64,000 nucleotides of DNA from Epiperipatus broadwayi (Eukaryota; Onychophora; Udeonychophora; Euonychophora; Peripatidae). Where the stretch lies: positions 448,501 through 512,500 of the forward strand of contig JAQFVV010006472.1 in NCBI GenBank assembly GCA_028023455.1. The letters are read 5' to 3'. Every line of letters starts with the position of its first letter. Position 1 is the stretch's first letter. Positions 50,301 through 62,248 of this stretch are shown here, in pieces. The notes under the pieces are model-generated. The model was not told the origin of the DNA and did not search any database. It was given only the letters and a program-made list of their open reading frames with translations. The position numbers were made by a program, and so were the translations under genes.

Positions 50301-51700
50301 ATCAACGTAGGAGTAAGAATTTTAAATAATATTAAATCAAAAATTAGTAAACTTCAAATATTATTGGCTGAATATCTTTGTCTTATAATATGCTAATTAC
50401 TATTAACCGTTTTTCATAAAATGATTAAGTAATTTAGATTGCCAATTGCAAAGTACCGTTTTAGAAAATATGCGAATAGTTCAATATAAAATGCTCCAGA
50501 TAATAGAAATTGTTATTTAGAGAGAATTTTAACTTTCTTTTTAAAATTCTGTCTCCTTTTTATACAAATTAACCCATTCGTTCTCTATCAGTTTTATGTT
50601 CAATTGAATATATATAATTGATCATTGTTTTAATTTTTTTAACCTTTATATTAATTGTACCCTAATTTATTTACAATTCTCGTTTTTTTAAAATATCTCA
50701 TTATCAATTTTAAAAGTTGAAGTTCATAGCCACATTTGATATTAATATGCAGTTAAAGAATTATACCCTGTAACACTCAAAATCATTTGATGCAATCGTC
50801 ACATTTGCTTTCCAACAAACCATAGAAAGTAATATCTGAAAATTGGATTCTTAGAAATAAACAAAAGTTTATTCTAAAATCTAATTTAGCATAAAAATAC
50901 TGGTATTTTAAACAGTATAAAATACGTTAAAATGTTCCTAACCAGAATTAATCATTAATTAAAAGAATCGTAATTTTCAGGAACACATCTATATAAGCAT
51001 ATACAGAAACAGAATGCTATTCCTCCATTTAAAAATCACTTGCGGAAAAGTTTCTAACAAAATATTACCTCTATGAATTTAACAATTTAATTCCTATTTT
51101 ATAAAATATCCATTGACATGAAACTTTTATCAAGAAATTTGAGTATAACAAATTCAGGAAGATTGCTAATTTTAAAAATCTAAATAACTCGCTTGAAAAT
51201 TACGCCAATTCTGCAAAATATTAAGAAGTTTACTGATATCTTGAACATTATCAGTAATCAAGCAGTTCATCAATTTGGCTGCAATCTCAAAAATAAATTA
51301 TAGACCAATTAAAATATCACAAAACGTTTTTGCTTAATTTCAATAACTGCTTTAGGATCAGAATTTAAATTTATTACACTATTTCAGACACATATATTAT
51401 AATTTTAAGTAATCACTGGACATTTGTTGTTACTGTTATATTCATCCCTCAAGATTAATTTTTTGGATATCGATCTTTTTTAATGAAGAGTTTTGATTTG
51501 TTTCCATACATTGACAATCATCTTTATTTCTTTTTTAGTTATTCTAAAACAATTTAATGTTTTTAACTTAAGCTAACTTTCTTGTATAGTTTTATAGGCT
51601 CATTATAATTTGAATTTTTAAGTATCATCTAATATTATTTGTATTGTATAAGCTTACAGTAGTTGTCTCTGAAATATAATAAATAGAATGAATTTCATCT
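47360..51700. other. AT-rich DNA; CpG more frequent at 48.8-51.5 kb
   Basis: No protein-like frame or repeat family was recognised. From about 48.8 to 51.5 kb CG dinucleotides are visibly more frequent than in most of the window, although the G+C content stays low. Confidence 0.5.
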
Positions 51701-51718
51701 CCTTATATATATATATAT

Positions 51719-52930
51719 TGTAAGGGTGATTTACAACCCTGTCGCACCGTCTTATGTTAGCCCATACTACCAATTGGAGCCATTAAAAATATTTTCTTAA
51801 CCTATAAATTGCTAAGCAATTTTCCAGTCTTTTTTTTTAAATGCATATATATATAGTAGATATTTTTTTTAAAAGCTAAATACTAAACTCCACAGCAACT
51901 TATTTTTTCTATTGCAATAAAAAAAAAAAGGTTATAAAATCATTAAACAATTAGGCTAAATATTCTATTTAAAAAAAATCAGTCAAACATATATGTATAT
52001 TAATACCAAAATTAGAAACTTGTGTTGTATGACACTAATTAGATTAGAACAATAACTAAGACATTTACATAAGATGCACAAAATAATGACTTAATCTAGA
52101 TTTAATTACATAGCAACAAAATGTGGAAACGAAATTAAAACGTTAATAAATTATTGTTTTAAATCTTATTTAATGAATATTATGCTTGTGGTGTTATAGA
52201 GGTATCAACACCTTATTTTGTTTGCCCATGGTGAAGGTCTAATAATTTTCACTAATCTCTCTCACTATACATGCATTTTAAAAAATTCACTTGTGTTTTC
52301 AAGTAATAAAAAAATATATAGCATGTTATAATTTAACTTTATATACATATTTTTAGATAATCTTAAATTTAACTTTACGTATATATTTTTAAATTCTGTC
52401 AAGATTTAAAATAGCACTGCCAACTATTACTTGTTATTATTCAAGTTTAAATAGATGACTTTAGAATAGAATGAATAAATTAAATTCTAGAGTAATTTGA
52501 ATACAAATTTTCTGCCCGGCAATCTGATAAGTACATTTATGATCATGTGTGAAAGCCCTATTTGAGCTCACACACATCATTTTAGGGAGGGAGGTATTTT
52601 CTTCCATAAATGTTTAAACCCAAATATAATATTAACATTTAGCTCTATACAATGTCTATATAAAATAAAACTTACAAATTTTTATTCAACTATTTATATA
52701 CTAAACAATGAAATTATCTCTACAAATATTATATTTTTCATTAAAAATAAGCTAATGATTATTGCTTGGTAATTTGGAAAAAGTTTAATTACCAGAAGTG
52801 ATAGAATGAAGACAAAATCCATGAATATTGAGCTTGAAAGACCACTATTCTATGACTGCATTAATCCATTCATGGTTTCTTCTGTATTAAAAATTGTGTA
52901 ATCATTTTTTGAATTATATCGACCATAATG
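51719..52930. other. Sequence after an (AT)n/TGT junction; no gene seen
   Basis: TGTAAGGGTGATTTACAACC begins directly after an (AT)n run and is itself partly palindromic (GTAAGGGT...ACAACCCT). A GC-richer island continues to about 51790. The rest is AT-rich with no recognised feature. Confidence 0.4.
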
Positions 52931-52939
52931 TATTGAAGG

Positions 52940-53760
52940 TAATGGGGTTATTAATGCAAAGAAAGATATTACTATGATATGTATGAAAGAATTTTATAAA
53001 CAAACATATATTAACAAAAAACAAAGTGGACCCTAAAGTAATTACATCTTTTGAATTAATCAGCATTTTAAATAAGGAAGTGAATCATGCAATTAAAATC
53101 AATGGAAAGAGAAAAGCTCCATAAAGTGATGAAATTATTATTGATATTTTTAGCAAAGTTATATATCAAATGAATGGAAGAATGCATTAATAATACTGCT
53201 TTTTAAGAAAAGTAAAAAAAGATATTAGAAATTAAGATCTATCCATCTTCAATCAGTTCTATACAAAATCTTAAGCAATGTAATTACAACTCATCTATAG
53301 TAAAACTTGATGTTCAGCTAACCAAATGAACAACTTGAATTTTAAAATGATTTTAGTACAATGCATTACATCCATGTATTGAGAGAAGTTGTTGAAAAGG
53401 CCAGTGATTATAAGTTACCCTTATGCTATGGACTTGTAGATTATGAAAGAGGATTTGATTTTATTAGCATTTTTGTGATAATTAAAGCATTGAACATCAA
53501 GATATAGATTATAGTTATTGTCAAATTTTAAAAATATTTATCAAAATGCAACAGCAGTGATTAGATTACCTGATGACATTAAGAAGATTAACATTGATAG
53601 GGATGTAAAACAAGGTGATTTCATATCTTCAAGACTTTTTTCATAAGGTTTATAAAGAATACTCGGTGGATTTAAATGAAAGTAGTAAAGCAGGACTCAA
53701 TATAAATGTTAAAAAGATTAAAGTAATGCATCATTTTTATATAAAAAATCATACTAATTA
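52940..53760 (+). mobile_element. RTE-type LINE, RT part before a PLE insertion
   Basis: Plus-strand fragments read EVNHAIK and KRKAP with SDEIIIDIFSKVIYQMNG (about 53075-53175), then RSIHLQSVLYKILSNVITT, LREVVEKASDYKLPLCYGLVDYE (about 53380-53445, RT motif A region) and SSKAGLNINVKKIKVM (about 53685-53730). These align in order with the 13.4-14.6 kb copy. The stretch with the FADD active site is missing, so there is an internal deletion as well as stops and shifts. The element resumes at 54440 after a PLE. Confidence 0.75.
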
Positions 53761-53762
53761 AC

Positions 53763-54245
53763 TATCATTAAGTGTTGTTAAATAATATAAAGAAAATTTT
53801 TGATAGAAAGACTGCTCTTGGAATAGTGTGTATAATACCTTGTTTGTGTAAGAAGGTATATATAGGTCAGAGTAGTTTGAGCTTAAATGAAAGAATAATG
53901 ATACATAAAAATAAGGTTAAAAATAAATATCTTAGTTCTGCTTTATATATCCATGAAAAAGATACAGGCCACACTATTAATTTTGATGAAGCTAAGGTTG
54001 TTGTCTTTGAAAAAAATGAAATAAAAAGAAGAATTAAAGAAATGTATGATTCTGAATCAATTAACTTATTTGAAATTTTTTTTAATGTTAAGGGTGTGTG
54101 TGAGGGAAGTGGAAATGTGGGTGATGTTTAATTTAAATATATTGTTTTGTAGTTCTTTACACCTGAGAAGTCTGTTTGTATCAGTAAAACCATTGATAGT
54201 GTTTTAAAGTTTATTTTTTGGCTAGTCTGGTTTGATTAATTAACT
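53763..54245 (+). mobile_element. Penelope-like element, family A, copy 4 (GIY-YIG end only)
   Basis: Only the 3' part of a PLE is present: the endonuclease ORF 53772-54131 and a 3' flank ending with TTTTTTGGCTAGTCTGG near 54229. RTE sequence lies on both sides in the same orientation, so the PLE inserted into an RTE LINE. The flank contains CACCTGAGAAGTCTG followed by ATCAGTAAAACC, similar in order to the 26.85-kb copy. Confidence 0.7.
53772..54131 (+). CDS. GIY-YIG endonuclease domain of a Penelope-like element
   Basis: This 119-residue open frame is an intact-looking GIY-YIG nuclease tail. GIV stands at 17-19 and YIG at 30-32, with a Cys pair (C24, C26) between them. Arg41 lies in LNERIMIHK, His61 and His67 in IHEKDTGH, and Glu95 in YDSESINLF. 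PLE GIY-YIG domains carry just such a CCHH pattern near the YIG, and the conserved Arg and Glu belong to the nuclease centre. The RT that should precede it is absent, and the Met used here is internal, so no complete element protein is made. The ORF stayed open by chance or because the copy is young. Confidence 0.8.
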   Translation: MLLNNIKKIFDRKTALGIVCIIPCLCKKVYIGQSSLSLNERIMIHKNKVKNKYLSSALYIHEKDTGHTINFDEAKVVVFEKNEIKRRIKEMYDSESINLFEIFFNVKGVCEGSGNVGDV

Positions 54246-54439
54246 ATGTACAATGTCTCATCAAAGTGATCAGAGTAATGTATTGCTAGTGAAATTCTGG
54301 TTAAATTTGAGAAAAAAGATAAACCTACACAGAAACCATTGTTTCATAATATTGGAAGATAAATTAATTTATTATTAATAAGTTTTACAAGATAATATTT
54401 TTTCATATAAGATTTCTTTGTTTATCATATTACATGAAA

Positions 54440-54660
54440 ACAAAATCGATAAAATTAATCATAGAATTTAACTTCGAGGAATAATTTTGATAGAAATAAA
54501 TGAATGTTTTAAAAAAAGTCCCTGTGTTTGAAAAGCTAGATTTTTAATAGATATATTTTACAGTTTTTAGTTAAGAATCTGTGATTTGGATATGCAACAG
54601 AAGAACACTCCAGTGATTTAAAATCATTTAATTAATTATGAAAATATATATGAGTTCTAT
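54440..54660 (+). mobile_element. RTE-type LINE, continuation after the PLE
   Basis: Fragments ENKIDKINHRI, KARFLIDIFYSF, LRICDLDM and NHLINYENIYEF match, in order, NIMNEINHRIKL, KRFLINVFYQF and the LRLEYSTEE/SLKEIWRNVY parts of the other two copies. The WSWAGH C-terminal part is not seen, so the copy is cut near 54660. Confidence 0.55.
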
Positions 54661-54669
54661 ATAAAGGAA

Positions 54670-56730
54670 GACATTTTATTATTGATCATGATTATTTATA
54701 GTGTTCTGATACAAGAAAACAGTTATCAGAATACTTTAAAATTAATTTGTAAATTTTATTTTTAAATGTCATCATGTAGAGTGCTCAAAAGAAAAATGGC
54801 TTCTTGAATATTATAAAATGTATTAAATTTACCAATTTGGTGTTTTTTCTCTTTGTTTACTTAGATTTTTTTGTTTGTGTATTTACATTTTTTGAATAGC
54901 CTATAGTTGAAGTCATATGTTTTGCTAAAACTTAGTTCTCAGCTTTACTATTTAAAATATTTTATACATGATTCATAATAAAATGAATTTTTTAAAAAAT
55001 ATTGATTGTTTATTAATTAAATATATGAGATATATATATATCACTAAAAACTAGTTAATGTTTAGACAATTCTAATATCAATAACAATCAACAATTTCAA
55101 ACTGTTGTCAAGGCAACCTTATTTTAACAATATATATATATATATATATTAATAGTCAACAATCTGAAGATCCAAATGATCTTAATTACCTTTCCATGTT
55201 AATATGTTGTAAGTATGGGTTCCACACACATTATAAAATAAACAATATAAATTTGAAAATTAAAAAGTAAAGTTTAAATAGATTTAAAAGTTATTTCAGT
55301 TCAAATTCTTCACATTTAATAATAGATTATATACACACTAATATAAAACTTTGAAGATACAGTTTAACATTAATGTAATAAAAAATATGGTCCAAAAGAG
55401 TAAATTATTAGTTAATGATACTTAACATAAAAAAATACTTCTATGTATATTTAAAAAATTTTGAAAAAAATATATTTTATAAATATTACAAATTATTACA
55501 ATAAAAGAAACTAAATTTTCTATTGGAATGTATTTATAGAAATAAATATATTTTATAAATAACTATATACAAGAAAAATAAAAGAATATTTTTTATAGAA
55601 CATTAAACATTGTATGGGGTATTTCAATTATAAAAATATTAACAAGCTTAATAACATGTTTTTTTTTATTTTTTTAATAAATAATATTATAGTAGGATCT
55701 GCTATAATGAACTAATTGTTTTTAAAGGTTATGTATTATAGCAAGTGCTCATCGTGGCTTACTTTGAAATGTGTATTTAAAAAGATATCTGTTCATGCTC
55801 ATAGTGTAAAGCTAATCAGCAAAAATATAATACAAAATTTTATGCATAAAATTAATTGCTTAATAAATTGAAAAGTTTGATATTAGTCAAAACTGAAATA
55901 AAACCTTTTAAAAGTATAAAATAAAAATGTAAATAAACCATTCCCAACAAAAATTCAAAGAACATTGATTAAGCTATACCACATTTTCAGAATTTTTGCT
56001 TCCTTGGTTTGAAATTATTTTTCTTTTCTTGACACTATATTTTAAATCTATTCCCTACCTGTAATTAAAATTAAAATAATACTTCCAAAAGCAATAACAA
56101 ACTTACACTTGTAAAAGTTATTTTATTTCTACTTTTGTGTTTACAAATTGAGTTTAAAACTCTACCAATACATTATCTCAATGGAACAACAAAAGGTAAA
56201 TACTTTTGAAAAGATATAAATCTACTATTACAAGTCATTCTAAAAAATAAAATATATTACCAGTATCTTAAATAGTTTTAAAATTATTCAATTAGTTATT
56301 TTATTTATCTGATATAAGAACATTTTGGTTTAATTGATATTAATTTATTATTAAAAAAAGTTTCCTTCTAAACAAAATACTGAATTACACTTATCTAAGA
56401 TGAATTTACAAAATATGAAAAGCATTGAATATTTTACTTAATATAAATGTTTAAAGATAAAATCATCTATAAAACATAGTGATACAATTGTATGTTTTAG
56501 TTAGTTTACTTTGATGAGAAAAAAATTGAAATTTTATAATATACTCAAGATGGAAGCTGATCTGAATGCGCTATCTTCTATTTTAGAATTATCAAGTTGT
56601 AAATCCAAAATTTTCTTTCAGAATTTTAAAGTATAATATTGTTGTTGTTGTTTTTTTTTGCTTTGAAAAATCATTAATTTTAAAAATATATTTATTGACA
56701 TTATAAAATTGTACAGATGCATAATAAAAA
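54670..56730. other. AT-rich DNA without recognisable gene
   Basis: No protein-like frame was found. At 55127 a CAACCTTATTTTAACA end meets an (AT)n tract. Confidence 0.55.
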
Positions 56731-56734
56731 CACT

Positions 56735-57007
56735 TTGTTAATGTTGGCTCATCCATTGCTGGCGTTGGTCTGGAAAAAGTATGCAAGAGCCATTCTCCGC
56801 ACTAGCAGGTTATAATATGAGCAAATACATACTATTTAGTTGGTATTTCCCACCCCTGACAGTGCAGAGAATGACCCAATAATGCTAACTTATCAGCTGG
56901 GATACATGTATTGTGAAATCAATGCCCCTCTAGTAGAATCCGACATGTTGCAACACAGACTACTTCTTCTACGATACACTACAATGTGGATATATCAGGT
57001 CCAAAAT
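56735..57007 (-). other. Probable 3' UTR of the young LINE
   Basis: Downstream of the ORF2 stop on the minus strand the GC-richer sequence continues to about 56735 and then turns abruptly AT-rich. No clear poly(A) tail or target-site duplication was seen. The end point is judged from composition only. Confidence 0.45.
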
Positions 57008-60000
57008 TCATGTAGAGTCTGTGGGCCATACTAGTAGGCTCCATGTATTATTAAACAAAAATCTAGAGGATAGTATCTTATCCTTGTCTTGAAGAGCTTT
57101 GAGCTTATCGCAAAATATAGCATTGGGATCCGGTGTTGGTTGTGTGAACTTTGTCCTGCACCTTGTGTACCAAAAAACATATGTCAGGAAGATTGATAAC
57201 CTGATTACTGTAAAGTCTCCAGAGAAGAGACAACCCCTGATGTCCAGGATTTTATCCACTGCTATAATGTAGTGTTGAGAGATAATTCTTCGAATACTGT
57301 TATATCCTGGACATATATTTAACAGATGATTAAAGGACTCCTCTCCTCTAGAACAGGCATGACAAATAGGGTCTATTTTATTTAGAAACCGCTTGTAGTA
57401 TAAGAATGTATTAGTTGGCATGGAATCCATATTCACCTTGATCAGATAATCCAAAAGTTTGGGCTCCAGTAGCAGATATTTAAATATTGAGGTGATTTTA
57501 TGATTGCTGCACCCTAGGTGAGCATAAATAACTGTATTAACAGGATTCAGCAGGCAATGTGCCTGCCAGATGTTGATTTTATTATTAAACTCTGTTATTG
57601 AGTGCCCGATGTATAGAGATTGTTGTTTAATAATGGTTTCAAGCCATGTGTGTTTACTGGGGGGGAGGTCTGTCAGTAGGTATTACAGTCTCTATAATAT
57701 TTGATAGAGGGTATTTTTCCCCAGGTTTACTAAAAGTGAATGCCCTTTTTGGAAATTGATTGTCTGTATTGAATGGAGACCCATACCATTCTGTTTCCTG
57801 TGAAACTGAAGTCTGTGGATGCTAATTGCAGTGGTCTGACCTCTCCATAAGAGCTGACCACAGAGTCTCTGAATCTGTAAGGTGAATGATTTGGTAACTG
57901 TCATAATTGGCAGGTAGTAATTTATGCTCGCCATAATCTTCATATTGATAAGAGCAATCTTCCCTTGTAGGGTCAGGTACGTTCTTGACAGTGACTGAAC
58001 CACCTTAGTAGCATTGCTTATGATTGATTTTTGTAGGCAGACAGACATAGCAGTCTGTGACTTGAAGATAGGAAACCCCAGAAAACACTGAGGTTCAGCT
58101 AAAAAATTGGATAGTATTTTCCTACCAGTGTTGATGCACCAGGATGATGACTTGTGAGGATTGATAGATAATTTATAATCTTTAGTATAATTGGTAATTA
58201 TGGAATGAAGTGTCTTCAGATATTTACGGGATGGAAGAATCACAAGTATGTCATCCATGTATGCAAAAACCTTGATGTTTTTCTTAAGCCGGGGCACATA
58301 TATACCTGGAAGCTGATCTAGCTCTTTAATCAGAGGGTCGATGTACTTTATGAACAATAGACCACTCAACGGTGAACCTTGTGGTATGGATCTTGAAGGG
58401 CCAAATCCATCTGAGTAATGTCCATTTATGGAAATATGAATATGCCTATTATTCAGGAGATTGTCCAATATCTGATTATCTGTTTTGATATGTCCAACTG
58501 AGATAGCAATTTAAGAAGAATGTTAACATAAACTGTATCAAAAGCATTGGACACATCCAGCTGGACTGCCACAGGCCGGGATTTTCTGTTATATCTAATG
58601 TGATAAAGCTGAATTTTCACTTCACCAATTGCAGTCAGTGCCAATGATCCCTTCCTTGCATATTGAGAGGCCGATATATCCTGTAGAATGGCATTCTGAA
58701 TTTTTCCTTTTATTATACCCTCCATGACTTTGAATAAAATTGGTGTCATCGATATTGGCCTGATACTGCTAAGAGAGGTAGGATCCTGGTTCTTTTTAAT
58801 GAATGGAACCATGGCAATTAGATATAGGTTAGGAATTACTCTTCTTTCAATGGCGAGGTAGGTTAACATGTTTAATATAATCCTCGCAGTAAAAAAAATT
58901 AAGTGAGTAAACACAAACTTCGGGATAGCATGAATCCCAGGATGAACACTGTCAGGGAGACCCTGCAACCTACTGGTGATGTCTTGGAGTATAATACCAT
59001 GATCTGTCTCTCCGGTTGTGCCCACCCACTCCAAGGCAGGGTTTTTGTGGTGACCTAAGAGAAGGTTTGAAAGTGGTTCTCTATGTGTAAAATCATATTC
59101 GCACCAGTAAGGCTGCCACCATTGATGAGCAATGAAGAAGGAACCTCCTGTTTCTTTCTGGCCCCTAGAGACCACCTGAGATAGCCCCGGGTCCAGCAAT
59201 GTTGAGCTGGCAGGTAATTCTTTGCATTTTTTGTAGCTATTATCTCTGCTACTGCAGATTGTTTTGATCTGTATGAAGCTTTAAGCTCAAGTAAATATTC
59301 AATGTTGTGATCCTGACCATTGAAGTTTTTAATTTTCCAATTCAGGCTGTCCAATTCACACATCAGTGTGGTTGTTCCCTTAATCTTGAAGGTGTATTGA
59401 GTAATCAGTGACTGAATAATGCCTATAAATGTAGTCCAGGCCTTGACCGGGTGTAGGTATATGAGGCTCACCTTGTGAAAAAGAATGTAGGCCTCTGAGA
59501 AGAATGCCTCAGTGGCGTTGGTTTTAGTGAACATTCTGAGACTCTGGTTGACTTTAATTTGTTGAAAGTTGTTCAGCTCTATGGATGCCATAATCGCAAA
59601 ATGATCCAAAAAGGCTGTCAGTTGCAGTCTAGCCTCTATCCCATAGTGCAATTCGGCCGATTAGAACATTAGATCAATGAGTGTGCGACTGTTTTTTGTA
59701 TAGAATGAAAATGCATCAGGTGGAAAGAATCCCCTCCCATTGAGAAATACTTTGTTGAGTAGGGGTAAATATTTCTTTGTGAAGGATTCATAGGAGATGT
59801 TAAAGTCACCGAGCAGAATGGTAGGTGCATTATTATTAGTAGTAATTAGGTTAATTGTGTGGACTATTTTCAGCAGTGTTGCATGAACATTGGTGCTGTA
59901 TACATAAATCAAATTGAAAGTATTCAAGGAGAAGGTAAACTCCAAGGCAATTAGGTTCTGATCTAGATAAATTGTTCTGAAGGAGGTTGGAGCCAGAAGA

Positions 60001-60239
60001 TTATTTATTATTACCCCAACTCCTCCCCTAGCCGCATGACCTGTAGATAAATGAATGAATCCTATTTTACTAAGTTCTGATTTTATGAAGTAGTTTGAGT
60101 ATAGGTGATATTTTGTTTCACCTATGAACAACATATGTGGTGAGTTTTGCCTAAAGAAATGCCTGATGGCATTAATACGACCGAGGAAATTAATACCTCA
60201 GACATTGACAGCAGAGATTAAACATTTATTGTTATCCAT
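57008..60239 (-). pseudogene. LINE ORF2: APE endonuclease + reverse transcriptase + CCHC
   Basis: ORF2 starts with ATG at 60237-60239 (MDNNKCLISAVNV). The endonuclease part (59661-60134) shows IGETK, RGGVGVIINN, LLGDFN (residues 109-112 of that frame) and SRTLIDLM, then FLDHFAIM just downstream, where the usual SDH reads LDH. The RT lies in two frames: 58453-59199 with IRPISMTPILFK and LDVSNAFDTV (motif A Asp), and 57692-58468 with IPQGSPLSGLLF and AYMDD (58250-58261). The C-terminal frame 57008-57454 has C31, C34, H43 and C48 (CX2CX8HX4C). Visible lesions are in-frame stops at 60198-60200 (TGA, likely from CGA) and 59661-59663, frameshifts near 59.1-59.2 kb and 58.48 kb, and breaks at 57.45-57.69 kb, where the region is still recognisably coding. 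So it is recently dead, not ancient. Confidence 0.88.
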
Positions 60240-60297
60240 TGCAAGGTGTCCCACTAGATTCCACTGCAGGCGGTTTCAATGAAGCATCAGCAGACTC
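60232..60297 (-). pseudogene. LINE ORF1, last 22 codons
   Basis: The minus-strand frame ESADASLKPPAVESSGTPCN ends with G and a TAA at 60232-60234. The stop overlaps the ORF2 start in the sequence ATGGATAA, so ORF1 and ORF2 overlap by eight bases. This arrangement suggests termination-reinitiation for ORF2 translation. Upstream ORF1 is missing. Confidence 0.7.
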
Positions 60298-60309
60298 TTT
60301 TTTTTTTTT

Positions 60310-60920
60310 GTATATCATGTTATAACTTTCATTTAAATATAAAAGATTTATTTGTTCATTTTTAGAAAGAAAAAAAAATATTTTTATGTAATTAGATAAT
60401 GCCTAATGTAAAACTTTTATATCATTGGGTTTTTTTTTAATTTTAATATTGAATGTTGGAAACCCATTATCTACTTTATTGTGATAATGTTATGTTTTGT
60501 TTCTATTACAATAGATGTTGTTTATGAATTATTAATAACAACAGATATTATTTTTTTATATTTTGATCTTAATATTACAGCTTTAAATGTGAAGAGAGTA
60601 CAATAAACATAATGTTAAAAATATGGAATGAAATGGGAACCTATTTACTAATAATGATCAAGTGTAATCACTTGATTGCATTCATCTTTTGCCTATTTAC
60701 TTTATACTGCCTTTGAATAGAGAATTTAACATTTATACATATTTTCATTGTGCTAAAAGATTTGTGAGCAAGGATTATTAATCCCAAACAACAACTTTAT
60801 TTCTAAAAAGTTATAAAGAAAGTTGGTAGTGATTGATTCAAAATGTTAAATTCAATACTTAAACTTAACTTAAACATTGTTTTTAAAACCTATATATTTT
60901 TTAATGAGTGTTCAATGTAT
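60310..60920. other. AT-rich DNA between LINE and PLE
   Basis: Composition drops abruptly to AT-rich at the LINE edge. No gene or repeat was recognised. Confidence 0.55.
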
Positions 60921-60929
60921 GCTGTATTA

Positions 60930-61621
60930 CTGTATGACAATTAAACCAATAGTAAAAAGAGGTTATATTCCATATAAATCAAGAGTGCCAATGTCACATA
61001 AAATGGCAGGTTTGAAGTCTTTCTTATTTAGAACTAATAGTCTTTGCAAATATTCATTGGATAAAGGCAAAAATATTGAAATATATTCGAATGAATTATT
61101 AAATACTGGTTACAATTATAATCATATATATAATGTTATTAAAGATATTTCATATAAGATATAAGAATAAAAATTTTAATAATAATATTGTTCCTCCTGC
61201 TAATAAAAAAATATGGATATCAATATCACATATTTCAAATGTTCAAGTAAATTTTATAAGGAAAATTTATAAAGGTATATGTGATATTGCATTTTACACA
61301 CCTCCTACATTAAACAAATTAATAAATAATTCTAAAGATGAAACCTCATTTATAAATAAAAATTGTATCATTTATGAATGGATATGTAGGTGTGGTAGTG
61401 GATATATAGGTAAATTGAAATGTACATTGAAAAAAAGAACTAAAGAGCACTTGCTATTGTTAAAAAGAGTTCTGAAATCGAATCAAAATTGCAAAACAAA
61501 TAATAATGTTTCAGCATCCATTTTTCACAACCATAATAATTTATATATTTATGGTTTTAACTTCAATTACAACAATGTTAAAATATTGCAAATTGAAAAA
61601 AATAACAAAAAAATAAAATAA
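60930..61621 (+). pseudogene. Penelope-like element, family B: RT end and GIY-YIG, one frameshift
   Basis: Two overlapping frames (60877-61164 and 61133-61621) join by one shift near 61150. The first reads YIPYKSRVPMSHKMAGLKSF then LNTGYNYNHIYNVI, the PLE region after the RT active site (KP...Y..YxSxVPxxHK and a NGYN helix). The second contains SHISNVQVNFIRKIY and IIYEWICRCGSGYIG, then LKKRTKEHLLLLKRV. That is a GIY-YIG centre with a CxC pair and the conserved Arg. The stop at 61619 falls just after IEKNNKK, where the catalytic Glu helix should begin, so the nuclease is truncated. The sequence differs clearly from family A at 53.8 kb. The RT palm is absent upstream. Confidence 0.7.
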
Positions 61622-61624
61622 AAT

Positions 61625-62240
61625 AAGCTATGCTAATATGTAAATACAAACATGACTTAATTAACAGGCAGGCAGTAAACATTAAGATCATGGAATTGTG
61701 GGAAGGTTGGCCTTTCAAAGTGTTAGTTGACAAAGACTACGAGGATAGTCAAAAGCACTACTAAGTGGATAATTTTTTTAAAATATATCTGATTACTCCA
61801 TATATTATAAATATTTAATTACATAATTATGTATATTGTTTTGAAAAAATACAGACATCGAATTATATTATTACATATTTTTTCCTATATATAAACTATT
61901 CAAATTTAGTAACACTCCTTTGATTACAGTAATAATGGAATACAGATATGGGATCCTTATTCATTTTAAATTTTATCATTTCAAAAATATTACAAAGCTT
62001 TTTTCTAATGCATAGTACAGTTCACAACTAAATACAAATAATTTTTTTATATTATTGTTTCCTTTGATTATATTACCAGTATGCTATTTTTGATTTCACA
62101 CTTAAATATATCTTTGACATTTTTTTAAGTAACCTTTTTCTAGTTTCCAAAAAATATTTTTATTATATCAACAGATTGCCTCTATTTTGTAGCTACAAAA
62201 AAAATATAATTGCAGAAACTCCTACATTTAAATATCATAA
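61625..62240. other. AT-rich DNA without recognisable gene
   Basis: A short GC-richer patch at 61665-61750 was not identified. Confidence 0.5.
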
Positions 62241-62248
62241 TTACAAGA

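Larger units (their letters stand above)
56735..60297 (-). mobile_element. Young APE-type LINE, nearly full ORF2, 5'-truncated in ORF1
   Basis: The element runs on the minus strand from the end of ORF1 (60297) through ORF2 to a 3' UTR ending near 56735. It is much richer in G+C than its surroundings, with few breaks, so it is the most recent LINE here. Its 5' edge coincides with a run of T on the plus strand (60298-60309). Domain order (APE endonuclease, RT, CX2CX8HX4C) and the ORF1 zinc knuckles of the old relative fit Tx1/L1-like LINEs, but the clade is not settled. The old copy at 16.6-25.7 kb is the same family. Confidence 0.85.

Noticed and set aside
56840-57034. Plus-strand 64-codon frame
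   Set aside because: It overlaps the LINE 3' UTR and the end of ORF2 in antisense and has no support of its own.
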